Source: Akkermansiaceae bacterium (GTDB taxonomy: Bacteria > Verrucomicrobiota > Verrucomicrobiia > Verrucomicrobiales > Akkermansiaceae). From it: DNA of 7,866 nucleotides. The notes below the pieces were generated by a model. That model was not told where the DNA came from. It was given only the letters and a program-made list of their open reading frames with translations, and searched no databases. Location: assembly GCA_023300065.1 (NCBI GenBank), contig JALZWJ010000256.1:1-7866 (forward strand). The letters are read 5' to 3'. Positions 7,579-7,866 of the stretch are shown piece after piece. The position numbers and the translations under genes were made by a program. The stretch's first letter is position 1. Each line of letters starts with the position of its first letter.

Positions 7579-7866
7579 ACTCACCCCTCCCAGAACTCGC
7601 ACAAGCTGCAGACCTCTTCGCTCCCTTCACCAGCTCCTTTGATCAGGAAGCGCTTGAGAAATGGCTCCACGAAGAACTCACGTCCCTCCCCAGCACCCGC
7701 TTCCTTGTTCCAGAAAACATCGTTCACATCATCTCTGGAAACACGCCCCACGCTGCTTGGCAGACCCTCCTCCACGGACTCATCCTCGGCACAAAAAATC
7801 GCCTCAAACTCCCCTCCGAAGGCCTTCCTGATTTTGAAGAAAAAATCAACCAGCTTCCTCAAACCC
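7575..7866 (+). CDS. Acyl-CoA reductase-like (LuxC family) protein, N-terminal part only
   Basis: Ninety-seven residues are visible from ATG at 7575 and the frame is still open at the right edge. The stretch VHIISGNTPHAAWQTL (50-65) followed by LHGLILGTKNRLKLPSEGLP (66-85) matches the N-terminal part of LuxC-like acyl-CoA reductases, where a loop with GN-P binds near the cofactor and a conserved Lys follows. These enzymes reduce acyl-CoA or acyl-protein thioesters to aldehydes with NADPH; many in this phylum are uncharacterised. No signal peptide is seen, so it is probably cytoplasmic, unlike its neighbours. The start codon overlaps the subtilase stop in ATGA, which implies one transcript and probable translational coupling. 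The catalytic Cys, expected further on, lies outside the window. The family call rests on the short visible segment. Confidence 0.75.
   Translation, partial: MNSPLPELAQAADLFAPFTSSFDQEALEKWLHEELTSLPSTRFLVPENIVHIISGNTPHAAWQTLLHGLILGTKNRLKLPSEGLPDFEEKINQLPQT

Overview
This 7,866-base window looks like chromosomal DNA from a Verrucomicrobiota bacterium, possibly a marine or polysaccharide-degrading member of the class Verrucomicrobiae. The evidence is the combination of a giant secreted lamin-tail/CotH protein, a secreted sialate O-acetylesterase-type (SASA) esterase, a lipoprotein YceI and a LuxC-like acyl-CoA reductase carrying a 'SGNTPHAA' motif. GC content is moderately high, and Shine-Dalgarno motifs are weak or absent. 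The phylum is inferred from protein architecture and was not tested by a search.

The left half (1-3622, minus strand) is one uninterrupted coding region that runs off the left edge. It starts at a TTG codon, and 1,207 residues can be read: signal peptide, lamin-tail domain, beta-sandwich domain, Ig-like linker, CotH-type atypical kinase domain, fibronectin-III-like segment and a second lamin-tail domain. A 153-base intergenic region (3623-3775) separates it from the divergent plus-strand genes.

The right half holds four plus-strand genes. A SASA-family carbohydrate esterase (3776-5263) is followed after 33 bases by a YceI-domain lipoprotein (5297-5902), and a strong intrinsic terminator (5969-5997) closes this pair. 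A second unit then begins with an exported subtilisin-like protein with an unusual active-site Asp region (6034-7578). It overlaps by 4 bases (ATGA) the start of an acyl-CoA reductase-like gene (7575 to the right edge, incomplete).

Four of the five proteins carry export signals, so most of the window encodes cell-envelope or secreted functions. There is no evidence that they form one pathway: the esterase/YceI pair and the subtilase/reductase pair look like two separate transcription units. I see no tRNA, rRNA, CRISPR array, insertion sequence or phage genes. The plus strand is richer in C than G in every stretch I counted, whichever way the genes point, and codon choice follows this skew.
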